Source: Methylobacterium aquaticum
Lineage (GTDB): Bacteria > Pseudomonadota > Alphaproteobacteria > Rhizobiales > Beijerinckiaceae
Assembly (NCBI RefSeq): GCF_016804325.1
Contig: NZ_CP043627.1
Coordinates: forward strand, 853,001-917,000
Direction of reading: 5' to 3'
Length of the DNA: 64,000 nucleotides
In this document: positions 1 through 10,331 of the stretch, piece by piece
Numbering within the stretch: position 1 is the stretch's first letter
Layout: the number at the start of each line of letters is the position of its first letter
The notes under the pieces: model-generated
Databases searched by the model: none
Seen by the model: only the letters and a program-made list of their open reading frames with translations
Told to the model about the DNA's origin: nothing
Translations under genes and position numbers: made by a program

Positions 1-2
1 AT

Positions 3-2030
3 GACGGCATCCTCGACCTGCCCGCCGAGGCGCCCGTGGGCCAGCCCTACGCCACCTTCGCCCGCCTCGACGATCCGGTGATCGAGATCAACCTGACGCC
101 GAACCGGCCCGACTGCACCGGCATTTCCGGCATCGCCCGCGATCTGGCGGCGACCGGCATCGGCACGCTCAAGCGCGAGCAGCTGGCGCCGGTGCGCGGG
201 GAGGGGGCCTGCCCGGTCTCCGTCACCCGCGACTTCGCCCCGGAGGACGCCCATCTCTGCCCGCTCTTCGGCTTGCGGCTGGTGCGCGGCGTCAGGAACG
301 GGCCGTCGCCCGAATGGATGCGCCGGCGGCTGACTGCGATCGGCCTGCGGCCGATCAATGCGCTCGTCGACATCACCAACTACGTCACCTTCGACCGCGG
401 CCGGCCGCTCCACGTCTTCGACGCCGCCAAGGTGAAGGGCGACCTCACCGTGCGCCGCGCCCGCGAGGGCGAAGAGATCGTGGCCCTCGACGGCCGGACC
501 TACCGGCTCGACGACGGCGCGATCGTCATCGCCGACGAGAACGGCGTCGAGTCGATCGCCGGCATCATGGGCGGTGAGCATTCGGGCTGCGACGAGGGCA
601 CGACCGACGTGCTGATCGAATCGGCGCTGTGGGATCCGCTCACCATCGCCCGCACCGGGCGGCGCCTCGGCATCGTCACCGATGCGCGCTACCGCTTCGA
701 GCGCGGGGTCGACCCGGCCTTCGCCCTGCCCGGCCTCGATCTCGCGACGAAGCTCGTGCTCGAGCTCTGCGGCGGCACCCCGAGCCAGGCGACCGTGTCG
801 GGCGAGGTGCCGGATACCGACCGCATCATCGACTTCCCGTGGACCGAGGTGCGCCGGCTGTCCGGCCTCGACCTGCCGCGGCCCGAGATGAAGGTGACGC
901 TGGAATCGCTCGGCTTCCACGTCGCCGGCTCGGGCGACCGGGTGAAGGTGCTCTCGCCGTCCTGGCGCCCCGACGTCGAGGGCAAGGCCGACCTCGTCGA
1001 GGAGATCATCCGCATCGCCGGCCTCGACCGGATCGAGCCCAAGCCCCTGCCGCGGATCGACGCGACGGTGATCCGCCCGGTCCTCACGGTGATGCAGAAG
1101 CGCACCCGGCAGGCCAAGCGCGAATTCGCCGCCCGCGGCCTCGTCGAGGCGGTGACCTGGTCGTTCATCGCGCATGACGACGCCACCCTGTTCGGCGGCG
1201 GCAAGCCGGAACTGGCGCTGGCCAACCCCATCGCCGCCGACCTGTCGGACATGCGCCCGAGCCTGGTGCCGGGCCTCGCCCGCGCCGCCCAGCGCAACGC
1301 CGACCGCGGATACGGCGACGTCGCGCTGTTCGAGGTCGGGCAGTGCTTTTCCTCCGACCAGCCCGAGGGCCAGACCACGAAGGCCACCGCGCTCCGCCGC
1401 GGCTCCGCCCGCCATGGCGGCGCCGGCCGGCACTGGGACGGCGCGGCACGGCCCGTCGACGCCTTCGAGGCCAAGGCCGACGCGCTCGCGCTGCTCGCCT
1501 CCCTCGGCGTGCCGACCGGCGGCCTCCAGATCGTGGCCGGCGGGCCGGACTGGCTGCATCCCGGCCGCTCCGGCACGCTGCAATTCGGGCCGCGCAACCC
1601 CGTCGGCGTCTTCGGCGAACTGCACCCGCGGGTGCTCAAGGCCCTCGACGTCAAGGGCCCGGTGGTGGTCTGCGAGATCACCCTCGACGCCCTGCCGCTG
1701 CCCAAGTACCGGCCGACCAAGATGAAGCCGGCGGCCCACCTGCCGGACTTCCAGCCGCTCACCCGCGACTTCGCCTTCGTGGTCTCGCGCAAGGTCGCGG
1801 CCGGCGACATCCTGAAGGCGGCGCAAGCCGCCGAGCGCACCCTGGTGACGGCAATCGAGGTGTTCGACGTCTACGAAGGCGCCGGAATCGGCGAGGACCA
1901 GAAGTCCGTCGCCGTGGCGGTGCGGCTGCAGCCGACCGACCGCACCCTGACCGACGCCGAGATCGAGGCGGTGAGCCAGAAGATCGTCGCCGAGGTGACG
2001 CGCAAGACCGGCGCGACCCTGCGGGGCTGA
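3..2030 (+). CDS. pheT: Phenylalanine--tRNA ligase beta subunit (5'-truncated)
   Basis: This is the C-terminal 675 residues of the beta subunit of phenylalanyl-tRNA synthetase, which with PheS charges tRNA-Phe in the cytoplasm. The frame is already open at base 3, so the window edge removes roughly the first 130 residues of a protein usually about 800 long. The visible part carries the B3/B4 editing region (around [16 protein letters not shown]), the B5 domain, the catalytic-like core and the C-terminal FDX-ACB anticodon-binding domain ([15 protein letters not shown]). The stop is followed by a strong hairpin at 2094-2136. pheS would be expected just upstream, outside the window. Confidence 0.97.
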   Translation, partial: DGILDLPAEAPVGQPYATFARLDDPVIEINLTPNRPDCTGISGIARDLAATGIGTLKREQLAPVRGEGACPVSVTRDFAPEDAHLCPLFGLRLVRGVRNGPSPEWMRRRLTAIGLRPINALVDITNYVTFDRGRPLHVFDAAKVKGDLTVRRAREGEEIVALDGRTYRLDDGAIVIADENGVESIAGIMGGEHSGCDEGTTDVLIESALWDPLTIARTGRRLGIVTDARYRFERGVDPAFALPGLDLATKLVLELCGGTPSQATVSGEVPDTDRIIDFPWTEVRRLSGLDLPRPEMKVTLESLGFHVAGSGDRVKVLSPSWRPDVEGKADLVEEIIRIAGLDRIEPKPLPRIDATVIRPVLTVMQKRTRQAKREFAARGLVEAVTWSFIAHDDATLFGGGKPELALANPIAADLSDMRPSLVPGLARAAQRNADRGYGDVALFEVGQCFSSDQPEGQTTKATALRRGSARHGGAGRHWDGAARPVDAFEAKADALALLASLGVPTGGLQIVAGGPDWLHPGRSGTLQFGPRNPVGVFGELHPRVLKALDVKGPVVVCEITLDALPLPKYRPTKMKPAAHLPDFQPLTRDFAFVVSRKVAAGDILKAAQAAERTLVTAIEVFDVYEGAGIGEDQKSVAVAVRLQPTDRTLTDAEIEAVSQKIVAEVTRKTGATLRG

Positions 2031-2035
2031 CGAGG

Positions 2036-2155
2036 GCATTCTCCGGCGAAGCGGATACCGGTTCGTCGGCGAATATCGGCAAAATCCAGAGACCTGGAGT
2101 CCTTCACGATTGTATCGCGATCGTGAGGGACTCCAGCCGATATCCGGCGGTGCCG
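2036..2155. repeat. Intergenic palindromic repeat (family D) with 17-bp hairpin
   Basis: Directly after pheT. The left part (GCATTCTCCGGCGAAGCGGA, then ACCGGTTCG) recurs in inverse orientation at about 3545-3595. The right part forms a hairpin: CTGGAGTCCTTCACGAT (2094-2110) pairs with 2120-2136 across a 9-nt loop, with one G-T wobble. There is no U-run, so it may be a repeat, a transcript-stabilising stem or a weak terminator for pheT. Confidence 0.6.
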
Positions 2156-2179
2156 GCCGGGCGGAAGACGGGGGGAGCG

Positions 2180-3112
2180 ATGGCCGAGACAGATCTGATT
2201 CGGGAACTCGCTGCGGCGGTCCACCTGCCGGAGGCGGCCTTGCGGCGGGCGATGGCGAATCCGGACGCGATCCTCCTGCCGGTCATGGTTTTCCTTATCC
2301 GCGCCGCCGATGCCGGCATCGAGGAGGGCACCGAGCCGCTGAACGACGCCGAATCGAACGTGCTGTTCTGGGGCATCCACGTCCTGGCCGCGGTCGGCGA
2401 GGGCCGGATCTACGATCCGCTGATGCGGCTGCTGCGCCGCGACGACGACACGGTCGAGTCAGCGCTCGGCGATGATTTCCACGTCACGCTCCCGGGCATC
2501 GTCGCCAGCACCTTCGACGGCGACGTCGACCGCCTGCTCGCCGCGATCGCCGGCGAGGTGCCGGACGGCCTCACGCGGATGGAGCTGTTCCATGCCCTGG
2601 CGCTGCTGACCGCCGACGGTGAGATCGACCGGGAGACCGTGCGGGACTTCCTGGTCCGCTTCGACGCCGAGCGCCTGGGCGGGGACAGCGAGGAGGCGTG
2701 GCAGGGCTGGGAGGACGCGGTCGCCCTGCTCGGATTCGACGACCTCGCGCCCCGCCTCAAGGCGGCGCGCAAGGATGGCCGCAATACCGACCTCTTCATC
2801 GACTGGGAGACGGTGCAGGAGACGCTGAAGGAGGCTCGCCTGCAGCCCAAGAGCCGGGCGCGGTTCGCCAATTACCGCATCGACTACCTCGACGACCCTG
2901 TCGCGGCGCTGGAGCATACCCGCGAGGGCGCCTACGACCACCTGCCGAAGCTCGACGACGACGGTGTCCCGATCCCCGAGCGCAATCCCTACCGCGATGT
3001 CGGCCGCAACGATCCGTGTCCCTGCGGCAGCGGCAAGAAGTTCAAGAAGTGCTGCCTCGACAAGGTCGAGCAGGGGCTGCCCGCCCTGCCGCCGCTGCCG
3101 CCGCTGCGCTGA
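2180..3112 (+). CDS. DUF1186-type protein with C-terminal SEC-C zinc motif
   Basis: A 310-residue protein of unknown function. The first roughly 200 residues are alpha-helical and leucine-rich and resemble DUF1186. The C-terminus (about residues 275-296) holds a SEC-C motif, NDPCPCGSGKKFKKCC, the Cys-x-Cys-x8-Cys-Cys zinc-binding tail also found on SecA. The ATG at 2180 is chosen because a purine-rich GGGGGAGCG precedes it and no conserved sequence lies upstream. It is the only gene between pheT and the repeat-filled gap, so it is probably transcribed alone. SEC-C tails are known to bind zinc and often ribosomes or other proteins; the role here is unknown. Confidence 0.85.
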   Translation: MAETDLIRELAAAVHLPEAALRRAMANPDAILLPVMVFLIRAADAGIEEGTEPLNDAESNVLFWGIHVLAAVGEGRIYDPLMRLLRRDDDTVESALGDDFHVTLPGIVASTFDGDVDRLLAAIAGEVPDGLTRMELFHALALLTADGEIDRETVRDFLVRFDAERLGGDSEEAWQGWEDAVALLGFDDLAPRLKAARKDGRNTDLFIDWETVQETLKEARLQPKSRARFANYRIDYLDDPVAALEHTREGAYDHLPKLDDDGVPIPERNPYRDVGRNDPCPCGSGKKFKKCCLDKVEQGLPALPPLPPLR

Positions 3113-3128
3113 CGACCTCCCGAGCCTC

Positions 3129-3253
3129 ATACCAACGGTCGTTGGACACGACCTTTGATTCCGTTCTCGAATTGTCGTCAAGCCTCCGGCTTGGCATAGA
3201 CAATTCGAGATGGCTCAATGGCCCGATGCGTCAGCATCTTGGGCCATTGGTAT
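3129..3253. repeat. Dispersed repeat family A, copy 1
   Basis: About 125 bp ending in ATACCAA and TTGGTAT, with an internal stem (CGAATTGTC near 3169, GACAATTCG near 3200). Related copies lie at 21400-21541 (inverted) and 38890-39014. It begins 17 bases after the stop of the SEC-C gene. Confidence 0.8.
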
Positions 3254-3388
3254 CATTCGCCGGAACGGTCACCGGTTCGGCGAAGGACGATGATGCAGGG
3301 GCAAGACGATCGGGTACTGGTTCCCGGTGCGGCTCCACTGCCCACGCCAGTGGCGTGGAGCCCGCCGGCCAGGGGGACATTCCACCCC

Positions 3389-3463
3389 CACCCTCGTGCC
3401 GAGGTGGTCGCAGATCGCCCGCGATCTTCGATCGCCAGCACCTCAGGATGAGGTCGCGAGTGG
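3389..3463. repeat. Degenerate half-copy of repeat family B
   Basis: Shares the outer part of family B (CCACCC, a degenerate GTGCCGAGGTGG, then CACCTCAGGATGAGG and GCGAGTGG) but lacks the central CTCGAAGGAGGGCTCCAG stem. It looks like an internally deleted copy. Confidence 0.6.
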
Positions 3464-3544
3464 AAACGCCCGGAACCCGGACGAGCGATCCGGTCGTGCG
3501 CCGTGGCCGAGCGACCGTGACGATCTTCATATCTTCGGCTTTCG

Positions 3545-3595
3545 GAGCATTTCCCGCGCCGAACCGATATCCACGTCGTCGGAGAATGCTTCGGC
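3545..3595. repeat. Repeat family D, partial inverse copy
   Basis: Read on the minus strand this gives GCATTCTCCGACGACG, then GGATATCGGTTCGGCG, matching the left part of the element after pheT at 2036. Confidence 0.5.
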
Positions 3596-3606
3596 ATCGG
3601 AGTTGA

Positions 3607-3844
3607 GATAAATCGGCCGCACAAAGAAACGTAAGGTCGGGTGGCGGCCCGTTCGGTCATAATTATCGCCTGCCTAGGACAGGCATTATTTCATGCACGC
3701 GTTGCCGCTTCGGCATGGACAGTCTGTCTCTATTCAATTTATTTTAACTTCATTAAAAAAGAGAATTCATGAAATAAAAGTATTTTTAATGCATGAGGCG
3801 TATCGTATTGCGGAATTAATTCCTCTTCAGGGCACGGCCACGTC
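3607..3844 (+). promoter_or_regulatory. AT-rich leader/promoter region of the diguanylate cyclase
   Basis: Bases 3700-3830 are strikingly AT-rich for this genome (runs such as ATTTATTTTAACTTC and TAAAAAAGAG), immediately upstream of the GGDEF gene. A short near-palindrome GCCTGCCTAGGACAGGC lies at 3668-3684. I cannot assign a specific sigma factor or operator. AT-rich upstream DNA is the kind bound by MucR- or H-NS-like proteins, but that link is speculative. Confidence 0.4.
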
Positions 3845-4954
3845 ATGTATCTCCCGCCCCGGAACCGATTGATGAGGTGGATCGCCGACGTCGGGAGCGA
3901 GCTTCCCGGCCCGGTCCAGCAGCGCTTGCGATCATACTTCTATACGTCGAAGATCGCGCTGGTCGTCGGGGCCATCAACACGATCGCCGTGGCCACCGTC
4001 GCCTACTTTCGTACCGACAATCCCGTTTTTGCGGCCATCGCGCTCGCCGATCTGTTCCTCCTCGTCACCCGTGTCGCCCTGCTGGGGCGTGTGAACGCGT
4101 CGTCGGGTCCCCTCTTCGCCTGCGGCCTGCTCTGGGCCGGCCTGCTCGGGGCGACCAGCGCCCTGGTCGTCACGACGGCGGACGTCGCCATGTCGATCGT
4201 CGCGCTGGCCTCCGGCCTGGGCGCCATCGGCGGCATCACCGGTCGGAACTTCGCGGCACGCCGCTATGCCATGATGCAGGTGCTCATCATCGATCTCAGC
4301 TACAAAGTCCCGTTCACGAGCGTCTATCCAGAGTTCATCCCGCTGATCCTGGTGCAGACGATGGTGTTCGTGCTCATGAACTGGAGTATCATGAACCAGA
4401 ATCGGGCGGCGACGATCCAGGCGATACAAGGCGAGATGGAAAGCCGCCGGCAATCCGTCACCGACCCGCTGACGGGTCTCACCAATCGCCGCGGGCTGGA
4501 GGAGGCGTTCGACGCCCTCCACGCGACCGGTCGGCGTCCGACGTTGTTCTATCTCGACCTCGACGGCTTCAAGCAGGTGAACGACCGCCTCGGTCATGGG
4601 ACCGGGGACATCGTGCTTCGCGAGGTCGCGCGGCGTCTGCGCGACGTGGTCGGGCCGCACGATACGGTTTGCCGTCTAGGCGGCGACGAATTTCTCGTGC
4701 TGGCGGCCCAGATCGATCGGCGAGCGGCGCAGCGGGTCGGCGACCGGATCGTCGCGGCGATCGCGGTGCCTTTCGCCATCGACGACAATCTCTCCGCGAA
4801 GATCGGCGTGAGCATCGGCATCGCGGAAGACGGCTCGACTCTCGCGGCGATGATGTTGCGGGCGGATCAGGCTCTCTATGCCTCGAAAACCTCGGGCAAG
4901 GGATGCTGCACCCTCTTCCGCGAGCCCGATCCGGCTCTGGGTACGGCGGCCTGA
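3845..4954 (+). CDS. Membrane-bound diguanylate cyclase (GGDEF)
   Basis: A 369-residue protein predicted to make cyclic di-GMP from two GTP. Residues about 35-185 form several hydrophobic segments, a multi-pass membrane sensor with no named domain that I recognise. A short linker leads to a GGDEF domain (about 195-360) containing DPLTGLTNRRGLEE and the intact active-site loop RLGGDEFLVL. The position of the allosteric inhibition site reads GPHD instead of RxxD, so product inhibition through the classic I-site is probably lost. There is no EAL domain. The gene stands alone between two long non-coding stretches and the AT-rich leader suggests its own regulated promoter. Confidence 0.93.
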   Translation: MYLPPRNRLMRWIADVGSELPGPVQQRLRSYFYTSKIALVVGAINTIAVATVAYFRTDNPVFAAIALADLFLLVTRVALLGRVNASSGPLFACGLLWAGLLGATSALVVTTADVAMSIVALASGLGAIGGITGRNFAARRYAMMQVLIIDLSYKVPFTSVYPEFIPLILVQTMVFVLMNWSIMNQNRAATIQAIQGEMESRRQSVTDPLTGLTNRRGLEEAFDALHATGRRPTLFYLDLDGFKQVNDRLGHGTGDIVLREVARRLRDVVGPHDTVCRLGGDEFLVLAAQIDRRAAQRVGDRIVAAIAVPFAIDDNLSAKIGVSIGIAEDGSTLAAMMLRADQALYASKTSGKGCCTLFREPDPALGTAA

Positions 4955-5522
4955 CGGGCCGCCGCGGACATTCATGTCCTTCTGGGTTCCGCCTCGGTCC
5001 CCGCGTGACGATCGCGGGTGTCGATGCGGCCGAATCCCTCGAACGGATCCCGAGGACGGGATCGCACATCGAGCGGGGCCTCCCGCGCCGTGCTCTGAAC
5101 CGGCCTCGGGGGCTCGGAGCGCCGTGATGCGGCGACCGGGCCGGATCTCGCGCGTCCGAGGCAGGGCCGTCGGAGACCGCGCAAGCCGGTTTCCTGGCTC
5201 CGTCGTCTCCGGCAAGGCATCGACCCGAGTACGCGACCCACGGTCAGCTGGTCCCTGTGCTGTGCAATTTTTGTGCATCAAGCCTCAAGGGCGGGCATTT
5301 CGGTGCCGCGTCATGTGTGGCACCTCTTCGCAATATACGCATCACGTCGCTCAATCCTGAGATCGACTTCGGATGCCGATGTCTTCCGAGTTCGAAGCGG
5401 ATTCGTCTACTGTCGGCGGAAAATTTTTTCGTACGGGCTTGGATTCTCGACGATTAACCGGTTCTTTTATGAGTCTGCCCTAGCGTCGCGCCACCTACCC
5501 CTCGGCGAGGCGGACGACACCG
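4955..5522. other. Non-coding gap between GGDEF gene and chemoreceptor
   Basis: 568 bases without a convincing gene: the small open frames here have no plausible ribosome site or recognisable sequence. The last 100 bases are AT-richer (GAAAATTTTTTCG near 5420) and probably carry the chemoreceptor promoter. No family A, B or C repeat is visible. Confidence 0.5.
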
Positions 5523-7520
5523 ATGCGAATCCCCATGCGTGCGCGCCTCTATGGCGGTTTCACGCTCCTGGCGCTCCTGGCTGCCGTGATGGGCGGCTTC
5601 TCCTACCGGCAGCTCGACAGCCTCGAGGAGGCTTACCGGGCCAAGGGCCGGATCGAGCAGGCGGCCCGTGAACTCTTCACGCTCAACGGCCTGATCGACC
5701 GCTTCACCCTCCAGGCGGTCACGTTCCGCACCATGCAGACGCCGGAGGCGGAACCCGCCCTGCGCTCCAGCCTGTCGGAGATCGTCCAGCTCGCCGACGG
5801 ACTCGCCGAGCGGGCCATGACCGAGGAGCGGCGCGGGCTCTACCGCGACCTCGGCATTCAGGCGACAAGCCTCACGGCAGAGGTCCCGCGGGTGATCGTG
5901 CTCGGGACCCAGATCCGCGAGAACAAGGCCGGCGTCTACACGGCGGGCGACGACCTGACCAAGGCTTCGGGCGCCCTCGTCGCCCAGCTCCGGTCGGGCG
6001 GGGACGATGCCGTCCTGGCGCAGGCGGTGGAGATCGAGCGCACCCTGCTGCTGTTCCGCGTGATGAACTGGCGCTTCCTGGCGACCACCGACCCGAAGAC
6101 GCGCGTGCTCTCCGCCACGCAATTCACCAATGCCGAGGCGACGATCGCGAAGCTGAAGGGCTTGAGCCTGACGCCGGCGCAGCGGCGCGACCTCGGCACC
6201 GTCGAGGAGACCCTGCAGCGCCTCAACCGGCACATCACGGCGGCGGCCGCCGCGATGCTGGAGAGCCAGGACCTGTTCACCCGGAGCATCAAGCCGAAAG
6301 CCGACGCGATCGCCGCCTCGGGCGCGGTCGCACGGGAGAAGCTGGAGGGCGTGGTCCAGGAGATCACCCTGCGCAGCGACGCCACGATGGCGACGGCGAA
6401 ACGCGTCCAGGTCGTGCTGCTCGTCCTCATCCTGGGCCTCAGCCTCGTCCTCGCCATGCTGATCGCCCGCAGCCTCACCCGTCCGATCGCCGGCATGACC
6501 CGGGCGATGACCCGCCTGGCCGCGGGCGAGACCGATGTCGCGATCCCGTCGCGGGACGCCACTGACGAGATGGGCGAGATGGCCCGCGCCGTGGAGATCT
6601 TCCGCCGCAACGCGGTGGAGCGCCTCGCCCTGGAGGCCGACCGCGAGGCGCAGGCCTCCGCCCGCCAGCGCCGCGCCGACCGGGTCGACTGCCTCATCTC
6701 CGCCTTCCAGCAGCGGGTCGCCGGCTCGCTCGAGATCGTCACCTCGGCCGCCTCCGAACTCGACGCGACCGCCCGCTCGATGACCCACGTCGCCGACGGC
6801 ACCAACGCCCAGGCGGTCGCCTCCAGCGCCGCCGCCGAGGAGACCTCGGCCAACGTCCAGACCGTCGCGGCGGCGGCCGAGGAGATGGTGGCCTCCCTGC
6901 GCGAGATCGAGCGCCAGGTGGTCCATTCGCGCGAGGTCGCCGGCCACGCCGCCCACGAGGCCGACGCCACCAACGTCGTCATGGCGAGCCTCGGCACCGC
7001 CGCGACCCAGATCGGGGCCGCCGTCACCACGATCTCGGCCATCGCCAGCCAGACCAACCTGCTGGCGCTCAACGCCACGATCGAGGCGGCCCGGGCGGGC
7101 GATGCCGGCCGCGGCTTCGCGGTGGTGGCCGCCGAGGTGAAGGAGCTCGCCGGCCAGACGGCCCGCGCCACCGAGGAGATCGGCGGGCAGATCACGGCGA
7201 TCCAGGCCGCCACCGATCGGGCCGGCACCGCCATCCGGCAGATCAGCGGCACGATCGCGGCGCTCAACGAGATCAGCGGCGCCATCGCGGCGACGGTGGT
7301 GCAGCAGACCGCCGCGACCGCGGAGATCTCGCGCAACGCCACGCAAGCCGCCCGCGGCACCCAGGACGTCTCGTCGAGCGTCGCCCGCGTGCGTTCGCTG
7401 GCCGACGAGACCGGTGGTGCCGCCTCGCAGGTGCTCTCGGCCGCCGCCGACCTGGCGACCCAGTCCCTGACGGTCAAGCGGGAGGTCGACGGCTTCCTGG
7501 GCGAGATCCGGGCCGCCTGA
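5523..7520 (+). CDS. Methyl-accepting chemotaxis protein
   Basis: A 665-residue transmembrane chemoreceptor that would signal to CheA/CheW. TM1 lies at about residues 8-28 and TM2 at about 295-317, enclosing a roughly 265-residue periplasmic helical ligand domain. A HAMP domain follows (about 318-370), then a long coiled-coil signalling domain. The highly conserved tip is present: [20 protein letters not shown], followed by [19 protein letters not shown]. The ligand cannot be read from sequence. The C-terminus has no CheR-binding pentapeptide. No che genes are adjacent, so it is an orphan receptor. Confidence 0.95.
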   Translation: MRIPMRARLYGGFTLLALLAAVMGGFSYRQLDSLEEAYRAKGRIEQAARELFTLNGLIDRFTLQAVTFRTMQTPEAEPALRSSLSEIVQLADGLAERAMTEERRGLYRDLGIQATSLTAEVPRVIVLGTQIRENKAGVYTAGDDLTKASGALVAQLRSGGDDAVLAQAVEIERTLLLFRVMNWRFLATTDPKTRVLSATQFTNAEATIAKLKGLSLTPAQRRDLGTVEETLQRLNRHITAAAAAMLESQDLFTRSIKPKADAIAASGAVAREKLEGVVQEITLRSDATMATAKRVQVVLLVLILGLSLVLAMLIARSLTRPIAGMTRAMTRLAAGETDVAIPSRDATDEMGEMARAVEIFRRNAVERLALEADREAQASARQRRADRVDCLISAFQQRVAGSLEIVTSAASELDATARSMTHVADGTNAQAVASSAAAEETSANVQTVAAAAEEMVASLREIERQVVHSREVAGHAAHEADATNVVMASLGTAATQIGAAVTTISAIASQTNLLALNATIEAARAGDAGRGFAVVAAEVKELAGQTARATEEIGGQITAIQAATDRAGTAIRQISGTIAALNEISGAIAATVVQQTAATAEISRNATQAARGTQDVSSSVARVRSLADETGGAASQVLSAAADLATQSLTVKREVDGFLGEIRAA

Positions 7521-7538
7521 CTGATCTCGGGACGGGCC

Positions 7539-8318
7539 TTACTGGTCCGTCCCGCTCAACGGATTCGCCGGATCCCAGGCATAGGACAAGGTCTCGAAGC
7601 GCAAGGACCGGGCATCGACCATCAGCAGCCGGCCGACCAGGGGCTCGCCGAAGCCTGCGACGGCGCGGATCACCTCGAGCGCCATCAGCGAGCCCATCAG
7701 CCCGGCGAGTGCCCCGAGCACCCCGGCCTCGGCGCAGGTCGGGACGGAGCCGGCCGGCGGCGGGCTCGGGAACAGGCAGCGATAGGTCGGGTTCGGCCGC
7801 CCGTCCGGCCCGGTCTCGTGGGCGCGGATCGTGGTGAGCGAGCCGTCGAACTGGCCGAGCGCCGCGGTCACCAGGGGCCGGCGGGCGCGGTAGCAGGCAT
7901 CCGAGACGGCGTAGCGGGTGGCGAAATTGTCCGAGCCGTCGGCGACGAGGTCGTAGGCCGCGATCAGGTCTTCGGCGTTCTCCGGCGTCAGCCGGGTCGC
8001 GTGGGTCTCGATCCGGACGTTCGGGTTGAGCCGGGCGATCGCCTCGGCCGCGCTCTCGACCTTCAATCGTCCGAGATCGGGCGTGCCGTGGATCACCTGG
8101 CGCTGGAGGTTCGACAGCGAGACCGTATCGTCGTCGACGAGGCCGATCGTGCCGATCCCGGCCGCCGCCAGGTACTGGATCAGCGGCGCCCCGAGGCCCC
8201 CGGCGCCGATCACCAGCACGCGGGCCGCCTTGAGCCGGACCTGGCCGGGACCGCCGACCTCCCGCAGCACGATGTGGCGGGCGTAGCGTTCGATCTCGTC
8301 GGGGCTGAGGGCGCTCAT
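7539..8318 (-). CDS. moeB: MoeB/ThiF/HesA-family sulfur-carrier adenylyltransferase
   Basis: A 259-residue E1-like enzyme that would adenylate the C-terminal glycine of MoaD or ThiS. The nucleotide-binding GAGGLGAPLIQYLAAAGIG and the NLQRQVIH segment are clear, as is the conserved PTCAEAGVLG cysteine region. The two CxxC zinc pairs of E. coli MoeB are not present: YRCLFPSP has one Cys and the C-terminus has none, so this is a zinc-less variant. It converges on the chemoreceptor with 18 bases between the stops and diverges from dapE. MoeB versus ThiF cannot be settled from context, because no moa or thi genes are adjacent. Confidence 0.85.
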   Translation of the reverse strand: MSALSPDEIERYARHIVLREVGGPGQVRLKAARVLVIGAGGLGAPLIQYLAAAGIGTIGLVDDDTVSLSNLQRQVIHGTPDLGRLKVESAAEAIARLNPNVRIETHATRLTPENAEDLIAAYDLVADGSDNFATRYAVSDACYRARRPLVTAALGQFDGSLTTIRAHETGPDGRPNPTYRCLFPSPPPAGSVPTCAEAGVLGALAGLMGSLMALEVIRAVAGFGEPLVGRLLMVDARSLRFETLSYAWDPANPLSGTDQ

Positions 8319-8440
8319 CCGGGAGGATGTAAGCGAGAGGCCGGGCGCGGGGAAGGCCCTCGACGGCGGCGGTTCTCAATCCCGCTTTTCGGCGCTACGG
8401 CTCCCGGCAACCGATCCGCCCTCGAACCACCGGCTGCCCC

Positions 8441-9628
8441 GTGACCGATCCGCATTCCCCCCTCAGCCTAGCCCAGGGGCTGATCCGCTGTCCCTCCGTG
8501 ACGCCGCAGGAGGGCGGGGCGCTCGCCTATCTGGCCGGGATCCTGACGGCGGCCGGGTTCACGGTCGAGCGCCCGGTCTTCTCGGAAGCCGGCACGCCGG
8601 ATATCGAGAACCTGTATGCCCGGATCGGGACGGGCCCGTGCCTGCTGCTCGCCGGCCATACCGACGTGGTCCCGCCCGGCGACGCCGCGTCCTGGCGCCA
8701 CGATCCCTTCGCCGGCACGGTCGAGAACGGGGAGCTGTTCGGCCGCGGCGCGGTCGACATGAAGGGCGGCATCGCCTGCATGCTGGCGGCGGTGCTGGCC
8801 TTCCTGGAGCGGCGCGGGCCGGATTTCGGCGGTGCCATCGCGTTCCTGATCACCGGCGACGAGGAGGGGCCGGCGGTGAACGGCACCGTCAAGCTCCTCG
8901 ACTGGGCGCGGGCGAGGGGCGAGCGGTTCAGCCATTGCCTGCTCGGCGAGCCGACCAATCCCGACACCCTCGGCGAGATGATCAAGATCGGCCGGCGCGG
9001 CTCGCTCACCGCCACCCTCACCGTGCATGGCGTGCAGGGCCACGTCGCCTATCCGCACCGGGCCGAGAACCCGATCCCCGGCCTGCTGCGCCTGGCGCAG
9101 GGTCTGCTCGCCGCGCCGCTCGATGCCGGAACGGCGCATTTCGACGCCTCGAACCTCGAATTCACCACGATGGATGTCGGCAACCCGGCGACCAACGTGA
9201 TCCCGGCCGAGGCGCGAGCGACCTTCAACATCCGCTTCAACGACCTCTGGACGCCCGAGACCCTGGCCGCCGAGCTGGACCGCCGATTGGCCTCGGCCGC
9301 CGGCAACCGGGTGCGCTACAGCCTCGACGTGCGCCCGACCAACTCCGTCGCCTTCCTGACCCAGCCCGACGCCTTCGTGGAGACGGTGGCGGACGCGATC
9401 CAGGCCGAGACCGGGCGCCGGCCGGCGCTTTCGACCACCGGCGGCACCTCGGATGCCCGCTTCATCAAGGATGCCTGCCCGGTGATCGAGTTCGGCCTCG
9501 TCGGGCAGACGATGCACCAGGTCGACGAGCGGGTGGCGGTCGCGGATCTCGACCGGCTCGCGGCGATCGTCGGCCGGGTGCTGGACGCCTATTTCCCCGG
9601 CGAGGATGCGACGCAGCGTCAGGCTTGA
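8441..9628 (+). CDS. dapE: Succinyl-diaminopimelate desuccinylase
   Basis: A 395-residue M20 metallohydrolase that releases succinate from N-succinyl-LL-diaminopimelate in lysine and peptidoglycan-precursor synthesis. Metal and catalytic residues are visible in [13 protein letters not shown] (His, Asp), [10 protein letters not shown] (Asp), TGDEEGPA (Glu-Glu), GEPTNP (Glu) and the C-terminal MHQVDERV (His). Length is typical. The start is GTG at 8441, where the conserved N-terminus begins and no in-frame ATG is nearby. The small membrane protein gene follows after 55 bases and may be cotranscribed. Confidence 0.96.
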   Translation: MTDPHSPLSLAQGLIRCPSVTPQEGGALAYLAGILTAAGFTVERPVFSEAGTPDIENLYARIGTGPCLLLAGHTDVVPPGDAASWRHDPFAGTVENGELFGRGAVDMKGGIACMLAAVLAFLERRGPDFGGAIAFLITGDEEGPAVNGTVKLLDWARARGERFSHCLLGEPTNPDTLGEMIKIGRRGSLTATLTVHGVQGHVAYPHRAENPIPGLLRLAQGLLAAPLDAGTAHFDASNLEFTTMDVGNPATNVIPAEARATFNIRFNDLWTPETLAAELDRRLASAAGNRVRYSLDVRPTNSVAFLTQPDAFVETVADAIQAETGRRPALSTTGGTSDARFIKDACPVIEFGLVGQTMHQVDERVAVADLDRLAAIVGRVLDAYFPGEDATQRQA

Positions 9629-9683
9629 CCGGTCTTAGACGAAAGTTGAATCTGGCGGCCTCGACTTCCTCCTGAGGCCGCTG

Positions 9684-10253
9684 ATGTTCGTGAGCGCTGA
9701 CGAGGTGACCCGGTCCTTACGCGGCACGGCCGGGCTGATCGGCCGCCGGCCGGATGCCCTGCGCCACTTCGACGTGAGCGAGCGCGGCTTCTGGCGCTCC
9801 TTCGGGGCGGTCTGGCTCACGGCGCCTGCGGTGACGGTGGCCCTGTTCCTGGAGCGCGGGGCCGGCACGTCGCCGTTCCAGCTCGATCAGGTGACGGCGG
9901 CCTTGCTCGCCGGGCTGGCGGCGGCGTTCCTGGCGGTGCCGCTCGCGATGATCGTGCTCCTGCGCCGCCTCGGCCGCACCCGGGCCTACGTTCCCTTCGT
10001 GGTCGTGACCAACTGGCTGCTCGCGGCGGGTCTCGTCGCCCTGGCGCTGCCTGGCTGCCTGCTGCTGCTCGGCCTCGCGACGCCGGGTCTCGCGGCGATC
10101 GAGGCCGCCGCCTTCGCGGTGGTGCTGCTGTGGCTGCACGGCCGCGCCGCCCGGGCGATCCTCGGCCTGCCGGGCCCGGCGGCGGCTCTCGTCACGCTCG
10201 CCTGTTTCGGACTGATCGTCGGCTTGGCCGGCGGGGCGCATGCTTTGGTGTGA
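9684..10253 (+). CDS. Small multi-pass membrane protein
   Basis: 189 residues, function unknown. An amphipathic N-terminus (about 1-40) is followed by four to five hydrophobic segments, at roughly 41-58, 73-95, 103-130, 132-150 and 163-187. I recognise no motif. It lies 55 bases downstream of dapE on the same strand, so a shared transcript is likely. GC content and codon use match the neighbours. Confidence 0.75.
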   Translation: MFVSADEVTRSLRGTAGLIGRRPDALRHFDVSERGFWRSFGAVWLTAPAVTVALFLERGAGTSPFQLDQVTAALLAGLAAAFLAVPLAMIVLLRRLGRTRAYVPFVVVTNWLLAAGLVALALPGCLLLLGLATPGLAAIEAAAFAVVLLWLHGRAARAILGLPGPAAALVTLACFGLIVGLAGGAHALV

Positions 10254-10331
10254 ACCGCATCACGATGAAATTGTCTATCCCATCCGCGATCTATTCATGG
10301 AATTCTGATTGATTGAACTCTTCGAATCTCA

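Noticed and set aside
2094..2136. Riboswitch or T-box leader between pheT and the SEC-C gene
   Set aside because: Only one hairpin is present and it belongs to a repeat related to 3545-3595; no T-box or aptamer motif.
5320..5350. Possible sigma-54 promoter (TGTGGCACCTCTTCGC) upstream of the chemoreceptor
   Set aside because: The GG and GC elements are out of register with the required spacing, and the TTGC is absent.
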